Shown here one piece after another: positions 18,309-26,285 of a stretch of DNA of 64,000 bases. Source of the DNA: Pseudomonas viridiflava (GTDB lineage: Bacteria; Pseudomonadota; Gammaproteobacteria; Pseudomonadales; Pseudomonadaceae); assembly GCF_900590885.1 (NCBI RefSeq), contig NZ_UUON01000001.1, forward strand, positions 744,001-808,000. The letters run 5' to 3'. The position numbers were made by a program, and so were the translations under genes. Each line of letters opens with the position of its first letter. Within the stretch, counting starts at the first letter, position 1. The notes below the pieces were generated by a model. The model had not been told where the DNA came from and did not search any database. It was given only the letters and a program-made list of their open reading frames with translations.

Positions 18309-19187
18309 TCAGTCGATGGCGTGGCCCAGCACGGCGTGAATACGCGCGGCAATATGGGCAGCGTGGGTTTCCAGGGCGAAGTGGCCGGTGTCGAGCATTT
18401 CCACCACGGCGTTGGGGTTGTCGCGCTTGTAGGCAGCCGCGCCTGGCGGGATAAAGAATGGGTCGTTCTGACCCCAGATCACCAGGGCCGGCACCTGAGT
18501 GGCCTTGAAAAACGCCTGGAATGCCGGGTACAGCGTGAGGTTGCTGCGGTAATCGAGGAACAGGTCCAGCTGGATCTCGTCATTGCCGGGGCGCTGCATC
18601 AGCAGCACGTCGAGCATGTAGGCTTCCGGCGCAACCAACTCCGGCTGGCTCACCCCGTGCAGGTACTGATAGCGCGTGCCTTCGAGGCTGATCACCGCGT
18701 TGCGAATCACCTCGCGATTAGCCTGGCTCGGCTCGGCCCAATACGCACGAATCGGCGCCCAGGCATCGCCCAAACCTTCCAGGTAAGCGTTGCCATTTTG
18801 CGACACCAGCGCGCTGACCCGCTCCGGGTGCGCGACTGCCAGGCGCAGGCCAACCGGTGCACCGTAGTCGAAGACGTACAGCGCGTAACGGCCGAGCCCC
18901 AGTGCGTCGACAAAATGCCCGGTGGTAATCGCCAGGTTGTCGAAGCTGTAGACGTAATTGCGCTCGGCCGTCACCTCGGTGAAACCAAAGCCCGGCAGGT
19001 CTGGGGCGATGACCCGGAAGCGCGTCGCAAGCAGCGGGATCAGGTCGCGGTACATATGGGACGAGCTGGGGAAGCCATGCATCAGCAACATGATCGGGGT
19101 GGCGGGGTCGCCGGCCTCGCGGTAAAACATGCGGATACCATCGACATCGACGTGACGGTAGTGAACAACGGGAGTTTGAGTGGTCAT
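18309..19187 (-). CDS. Alpha/beta hydrolase with Asp nucleophile (haloalkane dehalogenase/epoxide hydrolase-like)
   Basis: This 292-residue protein has the alpha/beta-hydrolase fold with oxyanion-hole motif HGFPSSSHMYR near residue 38. The nucleophile elbow is VFDYGAP with Asp107 in place of Ser. The acid is Asp in GQNDPFF and the catalytic His is in DTGHFALE. An Asp nucleophile is the mark of haloalkane dehalogenases, fluoroacetate dehalogenases and epoxide hydrolases rather than esterases. It has no signal peptide. It is divergent from the CGNR-domain regulator gene and is probably controlled by it. The natural substrate is unknown. Confidence 0.85.
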   Translation of the reverse strand: MTTQTPVVHYRHVDVDGIRMFYREAGDPATPIMLLMHGFPSSSHMYRDLIPLLATRFRVIAPDLPGFGFTEVTAERNYVYSFDNLAITTGHFVDALGLGRYALYVFDYGAPVGLRLAVAHPERVSALVSQNGNAYLEGLGDAWAPIRAYWAEPSQANREVIRNAVISLEGTRYQYLHGVSQPELVAPEAYMLDVLLMQRPGNDEIQLDLFLDYRSNLTLYPAFQAFFKATQVPALVIWGQNDPFFIPPGAAAYKRDNPNAVVEMLDTGHFALETHAAHIAARIHAVLGHAID

Positions 19188-19203
19188 GGTGGGTGCGCCT
19201 TTT

Positions 19204-19333
19204 GTAACTAGATAAAGTTTATATACGGGTTACCTGGTAAAAATCTGCGCTTTAAAATGTAACCTGTCAAATCAATTTATGAGGTTAGTAAATTGCCGTG
19301 TGTAACTACCCATCCATCCAAATAGAGGTTACG
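19204..19333. promoter_or_regulatory. Repeated GGTTAC/GTAACC motifs between divergent genes
   Basis: Between the hydrolase and CGNR genes the motif GTAAC or its complement occurs at 19204, 19228 (GGTTACC), 19259 (GTAACC), 19302 (GTAACTACC) and 19327 (GGTTAC), with a near copy at 19283. The two at 19228 and 19259 face each other. The density suggests binding sites for a dimeric repressor, plausibly the adjacent CGNR protein. The TTTATATA stretch near 19219 may be part of the hydrolase promoter. Confidence 0.45.
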
Positions 19334-19360
19334 ATGCCAGCGCTCTCAAGAGGATTGACC

Positions 19361-19951
19361 ATGGCAGCCCCCACACCTCCCGCTGTTCCCCTGGAACCCT
19401 ACGTCCTGGCCGATGACCCGGTGCTGGATATGCTCAACACGCGCGCCACTATCGACGGCGAGCCCTTCGAGTTCTGGCAAAACGACGCAGATGTCGAGCG
19501 CTGGCTGGTGCGCCTGGGGTGGGTCGAGGAGGGCGCGGTACCGGCCTTCGAGCCGGGCGCGTTGCTCGTTGCGGCGCTGGCATTGCGCGAAGTGATCCGC
19601 GCTCTGCTGGAACAACGCAAGGCGGGGATACAGGGCGATCCGACGGCGCTCAACGGCTTTTTGCGCAAGGCCGTCAGCCATCCTCAGCTGGTGTGGCCGG
19701 CGCCAGGTGAACTGCAGCTGGAGCGTCAGCGCAAAACCCAAACCCCGGAGCAGTTCCTGTCAACGATTGCCGAGGCCGCTGCGGGCCTGTTGGTGGAGGG
19801 CGACTTCAACCTGATTCGCACCTGCGAGCATCCCGAATGTGTGCTGTGGTTTTACGATCGCACCAAAGCCCATAAACGCCGCTGGTGCAGCATGGCGCTG
19901 TGCGGCAACCGGCATAAGGTTGCGCAATTTCGTAAGCGCAAGTTGCTTTAA
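19361..19951 (+). CDS. CGNR zinc-finger regulator with ABATE domain
   Basis: This protein (196 residues from ATG 19361) has an N-terminal ABATE domain (stress-inducible regulator type) and a C-terminal CGNR zinc finger. The finger is visible as CEHPEC, then WCS and LCGNRHKVAQFRKRK at the very end. CGNR proteins are putative transcription regulators. AGAGGA six bases before ATG 19361 favours this start; ATG 19334 (with GAGG) and GTG 19298 are possible longer starts. Its stop overlaps the convergent ada stop in a TTAA. It probably regulates the divergent hydrolase. Confidence 0.82.
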   Translation: MAAPTPPAVPLEPYVLADDPVLDMLNTRATIDGEPFEFWQNDADVERWLVRLGWVEEGAVPAFEPGALLVAALALREVIRALLEQRKAGIQGDPTALNGFLRKAVSHPQLVWPAPGELQLERQRKTQTPEQFLSTIAEAAAGLLVEGDFNLIRTCEHPECVLWFYDRTKAHKRRWCSMALCGNRHKVAQFRKRKLL

Positions 19952-20994
19952 CCCTGGCTTTCGCGCTCGAGCAATTGGCGCTTGCGCTCCACGCCCCAGC
20001 GGTAGCCCGACAGGTCACCGTTGCTGCGTACCACGCGGTGACAGGGGATCGCCACCGCCAGGCTGTTGGCCCCGCAGGCCTGGGCCACCGCGCGAAACGA
20101 TTTGGGCGCGCCGATGCGCTCGGCGATCTGCGCATAGCTGGCCGTGCTGCCTACCGGAATCTCGCGCAAGGCCTGCCAAACGCGCTCTTGAAATGCCGTG
20201 CCGCGCAGGTCCAGCGGCAGGTCCAGGCCCAGGGCCGGCGCCTCGACAAACCCCACCACCTGGGCGACCAACTGTTCAAAGTCCGGGTCGGCACCCACCA
20301 GGCTGGCCTTGGGGAATTGATCCTGCAGGTCACGCACCAATTTGTCCGGGTCATCCCCCAGCAGGATCGCGCACACCCCACGGGTACTTTGCGCTACCAG
20401 GATCGCGCCCAGCGTACATTGCCCAACGGCGAACAGAATCGCGTTGTTGGTGCCGCCGGCCTTGTAGTCACTGGGTTTCATGCCGAGTAGCTGGTCGGCC
20501 GACTCATAAAAGCGGCTGTTGGAATTGAAGCCCGCGTCATACAGCGCATCCGTCACTGTGTGCTGGCGCTTGAGCCCGTCGCGCACTTTGCGTGAACGAT
20601 GGGCACTGGCGTAGCCCTTGGGCGTCAGGCCGGTGACAGCCTTGAACACGCGGTGAAAATGGAAAGGGCTCAGGCCGGCCTGGGCTGCCAGTGTGCCCAG
20701 GCTGGGCGGGGTGTCGGCTTGCTCGATCTGTCGGCACGCCTCGGCCACCAATTGCCCATGGTGTTCGGCGACTTGGGTCTGGTCGCCGGCCGCGCGTTTG
20801 CTGGCGCGATAGCCCGCCGCCTCGGCCTGCGCCGGCGTGTCGAAGAATTCAATATTGTGCGGGCGCGGCAAGCGCGAGGCGCTGCTGGGGCGGCAATACA
20901 CGCCGGTGGTCTTCACGCCATAAACGAACAGCGCGTCAGCCTTGGGGTCGCGGGCGAGAATGGCAGCCCAGCGCGGGTCTTGTTCGGTGGTCAT
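19948..20994 (-). CDS. ada: Ada-type regulator / O6-methylguanine-DNA methyltransferase with altered zinc site
   Basis: This 348-residue protein has three parts: an N-terminal Ada methylphosphotriester domain (~1-75), an AraC-type helix-turn-helix (~85-180) and a C-terminal methyltransferase with PCHRV (acceptor Cys318). The N-terminal acceptor cysteine is kept (VYCRPSS, Cys34). The other three zinc ligands of E. coli Ada are replaced: CRPSC reads CRPSS (Ser38) and RPCKRC reads RASKRA (Ser65, Ala68). Zinc activation of the sensor may therefore not work as in E. coli, although direct repair should. ATG 20994 is preferred over GTG 21003. It follows alkB by 75 bases on the same strand. Confidence 0.88.
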   Translation of the reverse strand: MTTEQDPRWAAILARDPKADALFVYGVKTTGVYCRPSSASRLPRPHNIEFFDTPAQAEAAGYRASKRAAGDQTQVAEHHGQLVAEACRQIEQADTPPSLGTLAAQAGLSPFHFHRVFKAVTGLTPKGYASAHRSRKVRDGLKRQHTVTDALYDAGFNSNSRFYESADQLLGMKPSDYKAGGTNNAILFAVGQCTLGAILVAQSTRGVCAILLGDDPDKLVRDLQDQFPKASLVGADPDFEQLVAQVVGFVEAPALGLDLPLDLRGTAFQERVWQALREIPVGSTASYAQIAERIGAPKSFRAVAQACGANSLAVAIPCHRVVRSNGDLSGYRWGVERKRQLLERESQG

Positions 20995-21069
20995 GGTCGG
21001 CACTCTTGGCAGGTCCAGGCCAGATTAGCGCGGGGAGGGCGGCCAGGCACTCCGAAGCTTGCGGTCAAA

Positions 21070-21735
21070 TCAGCCGGCGGTGCGCAAGGTCAGGTTGATA
21101 CGCTGCGCGCCCATGACGGGGTGCACGCCTTCCTTGATCGGCATCACCCCATGAAAACGCAGGCGATCAACTCCGCCCCAGACCACGACATCACCATGGA
21201 ACAGCGAAACCTTTTGCGTTTTGCCACTGCGTTCATGGCCGCCAAACAGGAAAATCGCCGACAGCCCGAGGGAGATCGACACCACCGGTTCACTGTAGCG
21301 GCGTTCATTTTTGTCCTGATGCAGGGACATTTTGGCACCTGGTACGTAGCGATTGATCAGGCAAGCGTCGGGCGCGAAGTGCATGAACCCAGCTTCTGCC
21401 GCCGCCTCCACGGCCAATTGGTGCAAGGCGTCTGGCATGGCGGGCCAGGGCTGCTGGCTACGCGGGTCGACTGGCGAGTAGCGGTAGCCGGTTGAGTCGG
21501 TGGTCCAGCCGAGGTCACCACAACTGCTCAAGGCCGCCGACATGGTGAAGCCGCCGGGGGTGACCATCTGCCGAAATGGCGATTGAGCCAGGACACGGCG
21601 CAGCTCGGGCAGAAGGCGCTCAATCCAGGGTAGGGCGTAGCCCCTTAGTACGTAGGACTGTTCGCCAATTTGCTCGCGCCCGGCAGGTTGTTGCAGGGCG
21701 TCATCGGCGAACAGGTCGGCGGTGGGGCCGGGCAT
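21070..21735 (-). CDS. alkB: Alkylated DNA repair dioxygenase AlkB
   Basis: This 221-residue Fe(II)/2-oxoglutarate dioxygenase removes methyl groups from N1-methyladenine and N3-methylcytosine. Iron ligands His139, Asp141 (LHQDKNE) and His195 (RFHGV) and the 2-oxoglutarate binders Arg212, Asn214 and Arg218 (RINLTLR) align exactly with E. coli AlkB shifted by eight residues. The start lies 4 bases after the stop of the 55-residue gene upstream, and ada follows downstream. This suggests a damage-response operon. Confidence 0.95.
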   Translation of the reverse strand: MPGPTADLFADDALQQPAGREQIGEQSYVLRGYALPWIERLLPELRRVLAQSPFRQMVTPGGFTMSAALSSCGDLGWTTDSTGYRYSPVDPRSQQPWPAMPDALHQLAVEAAAEAGFMHFAPDACLINRYVPGAKMSLHQDKNERRYSEPVVSISLGLSAIFLFGGHERSGKTQKVSLFHGDVVVWGGVDRLRFHGVMPIKEGVHPVMGAQRINLTLRTAG

Positions 21736-21739
21736 GGGC

Positions 21740-21907
21740 TTACAGCGCCTTGCTCACGTTGATGTCAGTGATTTCATCACTGTCATCGTGGAGTTTGGCC
21801 AGGGCTTGCTTGGCTTCTTCCACGCTGTTGGTCTGCAACTGGGCGAACTCAAAGCGGCGTTCGCCGTTGAGCTTGTACTTGATTACGTATTTGGTGGTGG
21901 CGGTCAC
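21740..21907 (-). CDS. Small conserved protein (55 aa) in the alkB operon
   Basis: This short gene starts with GTG at 21907, preceded by AGGAAA, and ends with TAA at 21740-21742, four bases before the alkB start. The protein starts MTATTKYVIKYKLNGERR and has a strand-rich first half and an acidic, helical second half (EEAKQALAKLHDDSDE). There is no membrane segment and no motif I recognise. Tight spacing with DUF1883 on one side and alkB on the other makes co-transcription likely. Confidence 0.7.
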   Translation of the reverse strand: MTATTKYVIKYKLNGERRFEFAQLQTNSVEEAKQALAKLHDDSDEITDINVSKAL

Positions 21908-21932
21908 GGTTATTTCCTGTGAAAAGTTCGGG

Positions 21933-22235
21933 TCAGCTCAGCTTGGAGCTGGTGCGACGCACGATGCGAATCTTGTGGGATAACGCAGGCTTTTTGGTCA
22001 CGCTGATCGCGCGGCGGGTAACCACGTCCAGGGTGATGTTCCAGAACCCGGTACTCGGCGCGGTGATCTTGGCCGGGAACGTGTCGAAAGCGCCGCCGTG
22101 GTAAGTGTGGCGGCCGCCATTTTTGAAACTGCGAAAATTCGCATCGCTCATCAGACGAATATTACAAGTCTGCGAGCATTCGATGACGACAATGTCTCCC
22201 TCGTTGAGGTGCTCGCGCTGGTGGATGAATTTCAT
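21933..22235 (-). CDS. DUF1883 domain protein
   Basis: This is a 100-residue soluble protein matching DUF1883. It begins MKFIHQREHLNEGDIVVIEC and continues with NIRLMSDANFRSFKNGG, a Tyr/His/Gly patch (RHTYHGGAF) and a beta-rich C-terminus. TGGAGA lies upstream of the ATG. The function of DUF1883 is unknown; some members occur with TIR domains. It is the first gene of a run with the 55-residue protein (25 bases apart), alkB and ada. Confidence 0.82.
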   Translation of the reverse strand: MKFIHQREHLNEGDIVVIECSQTCNIRLMSDANFRSFKNGGRHTYHGGAFDTFPAKITAPSTGFWNITLDVVTRRAISVTKKPALSHKIRIVRRTSSKLS

Positions 22236-22447
22236 GAGGGTGTCTCCAGAAGGGCTTTTTCTGAAAAATCAGAACGATACGTAGGTTAAGATGGAGTTTA
22301 TCAGCCCCAGCGCGTTTATTATCGGCCCGTGTTCAACAGCGTCGACAATTTAAAACAGTTATTTACCGATTTATCAGGGATAAATCCTACGTGGGCGGGA
22401 GAAAATTACCATCCCCGCTGTCGTAGGGTCTTTATCGGAGGTTTTGT

Positions 22448-22798
22448 ATGAAGTGGAGTGTGTTGGTTCTGGCCTTGGCGATAGGTGGGTGTGCTTCGGT
22501 TGCAGATATCAAGCAGACGCCGCCGACCCTGGCGGTCATTTCCGGAAAAAAACCGCAGGAGTATGCGGCCTGCGTCGTGCGCAAATTATCCGCGACCCGT
22601 CGGCCGCCGCAGATCGAACCGCATAAGGAAGGCTTCCAGGTTATCGTGCCGCAGAAGTTCTCCGCTGACCCGTCGGCAATTTTCGAGATTGAAGAACGCT
22701 CCAGCGGTAGCAGCATCAAGCTTTACGAGAGCATGTCCAACGTACCGATCCGTCCGGGTGATGTGAAAAAAGCCGGGGAAGAATGCATTTCCGGCTGA
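22448..22798 (+). CDS. Small lipoprotein, unknown function
   Basis: The protein has 116 residues, a short signal peptide and a lipobox IGGC (Cys near residue 15), so it is an envelope lipoprotein. The mature part contains one mixed domain with two further cysteines (near residues 42 and 113). GGAGG lies eight bases before the ATG, a strong ribosome site. I recognise no family. The next gene follows after 21 bases on the same strand. Confidence 0.75.
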   Translation: MKWSVLVLALAIGGCASVADIKQTPPTLAVISGKKPQEYAACVVRKLSATRRPPQIEPHKEGFQVIVPQKFSADPSAIFEIEERSSGSSIKLYESMSNVPIRPGDVKKAGEECISG

Positions 22799-22819
22799 TG
22801 CCGTTGCGGAAAACCATCT

Positions 22820-23050
22820 ATGAAACGTGAGCACGTCAAAGCCCGGCATGCCGAGGGGCAAATCTCGGCCACCCATGTCATCCAGAACCCTGCCGACCTT
22901 GGCGAGTGGATCGTTTTCTTCAAGAAGAGCGGCGGGCGCAGTTACTTCCTGGTGGACGCTCAGGATGAAGTCGAATCCTTTGCCAGCCTGGATGAGCTGA
23001 CCAACATCCTGCGCGAGCTGGGCATCAAGTTTGCCGAGATCCATCTGTAA
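22820..23050 (+). CDS. Small conserved hypothetical protein (76 aa)
   Basis: This soluble 76-residue protein shows a beta-rich centre (GEWIVFFKKSGGRSYFLVD) and a C-terminal helix-strand (DELTNILRELGIKFAEIHL). Its composition is that of a real protein. Its Shine-Dalgarno is weak, but it follows the lipoprotein gene by 21 bases and could be translated from the same transcript. I recall close relatives in other pseudomonads, without function. Confidence 0.65.
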   Translation: MKREHVKARHAEGQISATHVIQNPADLGEWIVFFKKSGGRSYFLVDAQDEVESFASLDELTNILRELGIKFAEIHL

Positions 23051-23059
23051 CCCCTGGGG

Positions 23060-23341
23060 TTACTTGCAGACCACGACCACACTGCGACTTTTGTAGTTGC
23101 CCACGTCCTGGCCCAGGGTCTTGTCGCTTTCTTTGAGCGATGGCGTGCCTTCGGTGCCGACAATGCGGTAGCCGGTGCCGGCGCAGGACGCATCAGCTTT
23201 TTCGTAGCAGCTGGCCCAGGAGTTGGCCTCGCCCGAACAATCGATAGTCAGGCCTTGCTCACCGTTTTTCAGGTAGACGTCGGAGGTGGTGGTGCAGCCG
23301 GCCATCGCCAGTACCGCAATCAGTGCCAGAATCTTGTTCAT
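23060..23341 (-). CDS. Small lipoprotein, unknown function
   Basis: This is a 93-residue predicted lipoprotein with signal peptide and lipobox AMAGC (Cys near residue 16), then a Thr-rich linker. The mature part has four more cysteines (DCSGEANSWASC, a third in ASC and one in the final VVVVCK), which suggests two disulfides in the periplasm. It is convergent with the 76-residue gene, 9 bases apart. No family is recognised. Confidence 0.72.
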   Translation of the reverse strand: MNKILALIAVLAMAGCTTTSDVYLKNGEQGLTIDCSGEANSWASCYEKADASCAGTGYRIVGTEGTPSLKESDKTLGQDVGNYKSRSVVVVCK

Positions 23342-23440
23342 GTGAGTTCGTCGTCAAGGGTGTTGGAGGGGAGCGCTGACACTGTCGTGGGGCGTTTGCG
23401 GAAGATTATAGCGATATGCCATCCGGGTACAGACAAACAC

Positions 23441-23467
23441 AAAAAAGCCCCATTCAAGGGGCTTTTT
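23441..23467. terminator. Bidirectional rho-independent terminator
   Basis: AAAAAAGCCCC, an ATTCAA loop and GGGGCTTTTT form a symmetric terminator hairpin. On the minus strand it lies 17 bases beyond the stop of the 61-residue gene and would end that transcript. Confidence 0.85.
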
Positions 23468-23484
23468 GCGTCGCGCAGCCAGGT

Positions 23485-23670
23485 TTACTTGGTCTTCGGG
23501 CGCTTGCTCGATGCGTGGCCTGCTTCATCCACAAACACTTCAGCTACCGCAGTAGCCTGTTGTTCGGTCGCGAATGCCCCGGCAACGCTGTCTCCGTGGA
23601 AGTTGATCAAGTGCCAACCGTCCGCTCGTTTTGTGATCAGGTAGCCGTTCACGCCTTTTGGTTCTGACAT
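23485..23670 (-). CDS. Small conserved protein (61 aa), DUF2188-like
   Basis: The protein is 61 residues long with a core GYLITKRADGWHLINF, then DSVAGAFATEQQATAVAEVFV and a basic tail (SSKRPKTK). The pattern of two short strands with a central Trp followed by a helix weakly recalls DUF2188 proteins. The ATG has no strong Shine-Dalgarno. A good terminator follows it. The function is unknown. Confidence 0.6.
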   Translation of the reverse strand: MSEPKGVNGYLITKRADGWHLINFHGDSVAGAFATEQQATAVAEVFVDEAGHASSKRPKTK

Positions 23671-23981
23671 CTATTAACAATCTCGTGGTCTGGTTCAAGG
23701 GGCTAATGATAGCCCCAAATGCCGAATGGCCGCGCAAGTTATTCCCGGTCAGTGTTTCAGGCCCCAAAGCATGCTAAAACAGTCGAAACCCTGCGCAATA
23801 TCGTCGGGTGAGGTATTTGTTGCCAGGGTATTGGAAGCGCTCTTCGTAAGATCAGCGGAACTTACGCCGACATTTTTTCTCTATGATGACATCGCAACGC
23901 CAGCAGGACCCATTGTAAGGTGACTGCGGCCTGATTAGACTGCGCCGAATTCCGTACGCACAGCCCTCTGTAAGGACCCAT
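23671..23981. promoter_or_regulatory. Gene-free region before galU with hairpin and promoter-like signals
   Basis: This ~310-base stretch contains no convincing gene. It holds a GGGGCT/AGCCCC hairpin at 23699-23716, an inverted repeat CGTAAG-N10-CTTACG at 23845-23866, and a TATGAT box at 23882-23887 that could be the galU -10 element. TAAGGA upstream of ATG 23982 is the galU ribosome site. The inverted repeat overlaps the position expected for a -35 box and could be an operator. Confidence 0.45.
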
Positions 23982-24821
23982 ATGATCAAGAAATGCTTGT
24001 TCCCAGCAGCCGGTTACGGCACTCGCTTCTTGCCAGCGACCAAGGCCATGCCCAAAGAGATGCTGCCGGTGGTGAACAAGCCACTGATTCAGTACGGCGT
24101 CGAAGAGGCACTGGATGCCGGCCTGAACGAAATCTCCATCGTGACCGGCCGTGGTAAGCGCGCGCTGGAAGATCACTTTGACATCAGCTATGAGCTGGAA
24201 AACCAGATCAAGGGCACCGACAAGGAAAAATACCTGGTTGGTATCCGCAAGCTGCTGGACGAGTGCTCGTTCTCCTACACCCGTCAGACCCAGATGAAAG
24301 GCCTCGGCCACGCCATCCTCACCGGCCGCCCGTTGATCGGCGACGAGCCGTTCGCCGTGGTACTGGCGGATGACCTGTGTGTGAACCTCGAAGGCGACGG
24401 CGTGCTGACCCAGATGGTCAAGCTGTACCAGAAATACCGCTGCACCATCGTTGCCGTGATGGAAGTAAACCCGGAAGAAACCAACAAGTACGGCGTGATC
24501 GCCGGCGACGACATTGGCGATGGCCTGATCCGTGTTCGCGACATGGTTGAAAAACCGGCACCGGAAGATGCTCCGTCGAACCTGGCGATCATCGGCCGTT
24601 ACATCCTCACGCCGGACATCTTCAAGCTGATCGAAGAAACCGAGCCTGGCAAGGGCGGCGAAATCCAGATCACCGACGCTCTGCTCAAGCAAGCCAAAGA
24701 CGGTTGCGTAATTGCCTACAAGTTCAAGGGCCAGCGTTTCGACTGCGGCGGCGCTGAAGGCTACATCGAAGCAACCAACTTCTGCTACGAGCACTTCTAC
24801 AAGACTGGCAAGGCTTACTGA
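23982..24821 (+). CDS. galU: UTP-glucose-1-phosphate uridylyltransferase GalU
   Basis: This 279-residue cytosolic enzyme makes UDP-glucose from UTP and glucose-1-phosphate for lipopolysaccharide and exopolysaccharide synthesis. The N-terminus KKCLFPAAGYGTRFLPATK is the nucleotide-binding signature of the family, with the catalytic MPKEMLPVVNKPLIQYG right after. Length and sequence match the pseudomonad enzyme. It is followed by its own terminator, then gor, an order also found in P. aeruginosa, where one gene intervenes. Confidence 0.97.
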   Translation: MIKKCLFPAAGYGTRFLPATKAMPKEMLPVVNKPLIQYGVEEALDAGLNEISIVTGRGKRALEDHFDISYELENQIKGTDKEKYLVGIRKLLDECSFSYTRQTQMKGLGHAILTGRPLIGDEPFAVVLADDLCVNLEGDGVLTQMVKLYQKYRCTIVAVMEVNPEETNKYGVIAGDDIGDGLIRVRDMVEKPAPEDAPSNLAIIGRYILTPDIFKLIEETEPGKGGEIQITDALLKQAKDGCVIAYKFKGQRFDCGGAEGYIEATNFCYEHFYKTGKAY

Positions 24822-24848
24822 TTCACAGTAGCCGACCTGTTTTGAGAG

Positions 24849-24879
24849 AAAGCCACCTTCGGGTGGCTTTTTCGTTTTT
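24849..24879 (+). terminator. Rho-independent terminator of galU
   Basis: AAAGCCACC-TTCG-GGTGGCTTTTT is a stable tetraloop hairpin followed by a T-rich tract, 27 bases after the galU stop. Confidence 0.88.
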
Positions 24880-24926
24880 CAGCCCCATGTAAGTCGGTAT
24901 GCTGATGTTCTGCCGAGGAGAGTGAA

Positions 24927-26285
24927 ATGGCCTACGATTTTGACCTGTATGTAATTGGCGCCGGTTCCGGCGGTGTTCGTGCTGCGCGCTTTGCCGCGGG
25001 CTTTGGTGCCAAGGTGGCCGTGGCGGAAAGCCGTTACCTGGGCGGCACCTGCGTCAACGTGGGTTGCGTGCCGAAAAAACTGTTGGTGTACGGCGCGCAT
25101 TTTGCCGAAGACTTTGAGCAAGCCAGCGGGTTTGGCTGGTCTCTGGGCGAGGCGAACTTTGATTGGGCGACCCTGATCGCCAACAAGGATCGCGAGATCA
25201 ATCGCCTTAACGGCATTTACCGCAACCTGCTGGTGAACAGCGGCGTGACCCTGCATGAAGGGCATGCGCGACTGGTCGATCCGCACCAGGTGGAAATCAA
25301 CGGCGAGCGTTTCACCGCCAGGCACATCCTGATCGCAACCGGTGGCTGGCCGCAGATCCCGGAGATTCCAGGGCGTGAGCACGCCATTGGCTCCAATGAG
25401 GCGTTTTTCCTTAAAGAACTGCCCAAACGCGTGCTGGTGGTAGGTGGCGGTTACATCGCCGTCGAGTTCGCCGGGATTTTTCACGGCTTGGGTGCGCAAA
25501 CCACGTTGCTGTACCGCGGTGACCTGTTCCTGCGCGGCTTTGATGGCGCGGTGCGCACGCACCTGAAGGAAGAGCTGACCAAGCGCGGGCTGGACCTGCA
25601 ATTCAACGCTGATATCGAGCGTATCGACAAGCAGGCCGATGGCAGCCTCAAGGCTACCTTGAAAGACGGTCGGGTGCTGGAAGCCGATTGTGTGTTCTAC
25701 GCCACTGGTCGCCGGCCGATGCTGGACAACCTGGGGCTGGAAAATACCGGCGTCAAACTCGACAAGCGTGGCTTCGTCGAAGTGGACGACTTGTACCAGA
25801 CGGCTGAATCCTCGATCCTGGCCATTGGTGATGTAATCGGCCGCGTGCAACTGACCCCGGTGGCCCTGGCTGAAGGCATGGCTGTGGCGCGTCGGCTGTT
25901 CAAGCCTGAGCAATATCGCCCGGTGGACTACGCGATGATTCCGACGGCGGTGTTCAGCCTGCCGAATATTGGCACTGTCGGCCTTACCGAAGAAGAGGCC
26001 AAAGAGAAGGGCCATAAGGTCCAGATCTTCGAAAGTCGTTTCCGTCCGATGAAGCTGACCCTGACCGACTGCCAGGAAAAAACCTTGATGAAACTGGTGG
26101 TCGACGCCGACACCGACAAGGTGCTGGGTTGCCACATGGTCGGTCCGGACGCAGGTGAGATCGTGCAAGGGCTGGCGATCGCGCTCAAGGCGGGCGCGAC
26201 CAAGCAGCACTTCGACGAAACCATCGGCGTGCACCCGACGGCAGCGGAAGAGTTCGTCACCATGCGTACGCCTGTGGCCGGCTGA
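24927..26285 (+). CDS. gor: Glutathione-disulfide reductase
   Basis: This 452-residue FAD enzyme reduces oxidised glutathione with NADPH in the cytosol. It shows the FAD-binding [11 protein letters not shown] near residue 11, the redox disulfide Cys42/Cys47 in GGTCVNVGC, the NADPH-binding [10 protein letters not shown], and the C-terminal catalytic His in [10 protein letters not shown]. It starts at ATG 24927. Its stop codon abuts the convergent stop of the coiled-coil gene, so the two stops together read TGATCA. Confidence 0.96.
   Translation: MAYDFDLYVIGAGSGGVRAARFAAGFGAKVAVAESRYLGGTCVNVGCVPKKLLVYGAHFAEDFEQASGFGWSLGEANFDWATLIANKDREINRLNGIYRNLLVNSGVTLHEGHARLVDPHQVEINGERFTARHILIATGGWPQIPEIPGREHAIGSNEAFFLKELPKRVLVVGGGYIAVEFAGIFHGLGAQTTLLYRGDLFLRGFDGAVRTHLKEELTKRGLDLQFNADIERIDKQADGSLKATLKDGRVLEADCVFYATGRRPMLDNLGLENTGVKLDKRGFVEVDDLYQTAESSILAIGDVIGRVQLTPVALAEGMAVARRLFKPEQYRPVDYAMIPTAVFSLPNIGTVGLTEEEAKEKGHKVQIFESRFRPMKLTLTDCQEKTLMKLVVDADTDKVLGCHMVGPDAGEIVQGLAIALKAGATKQHFDETIGVHPTAAEEFVTMRTPVAG

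Noticed and set aside
24879..26234. 451-residue minus-strand frame opposite gor
   Set aside because: gor is unmistakable on the plus strand; the opposite frame has no family features.
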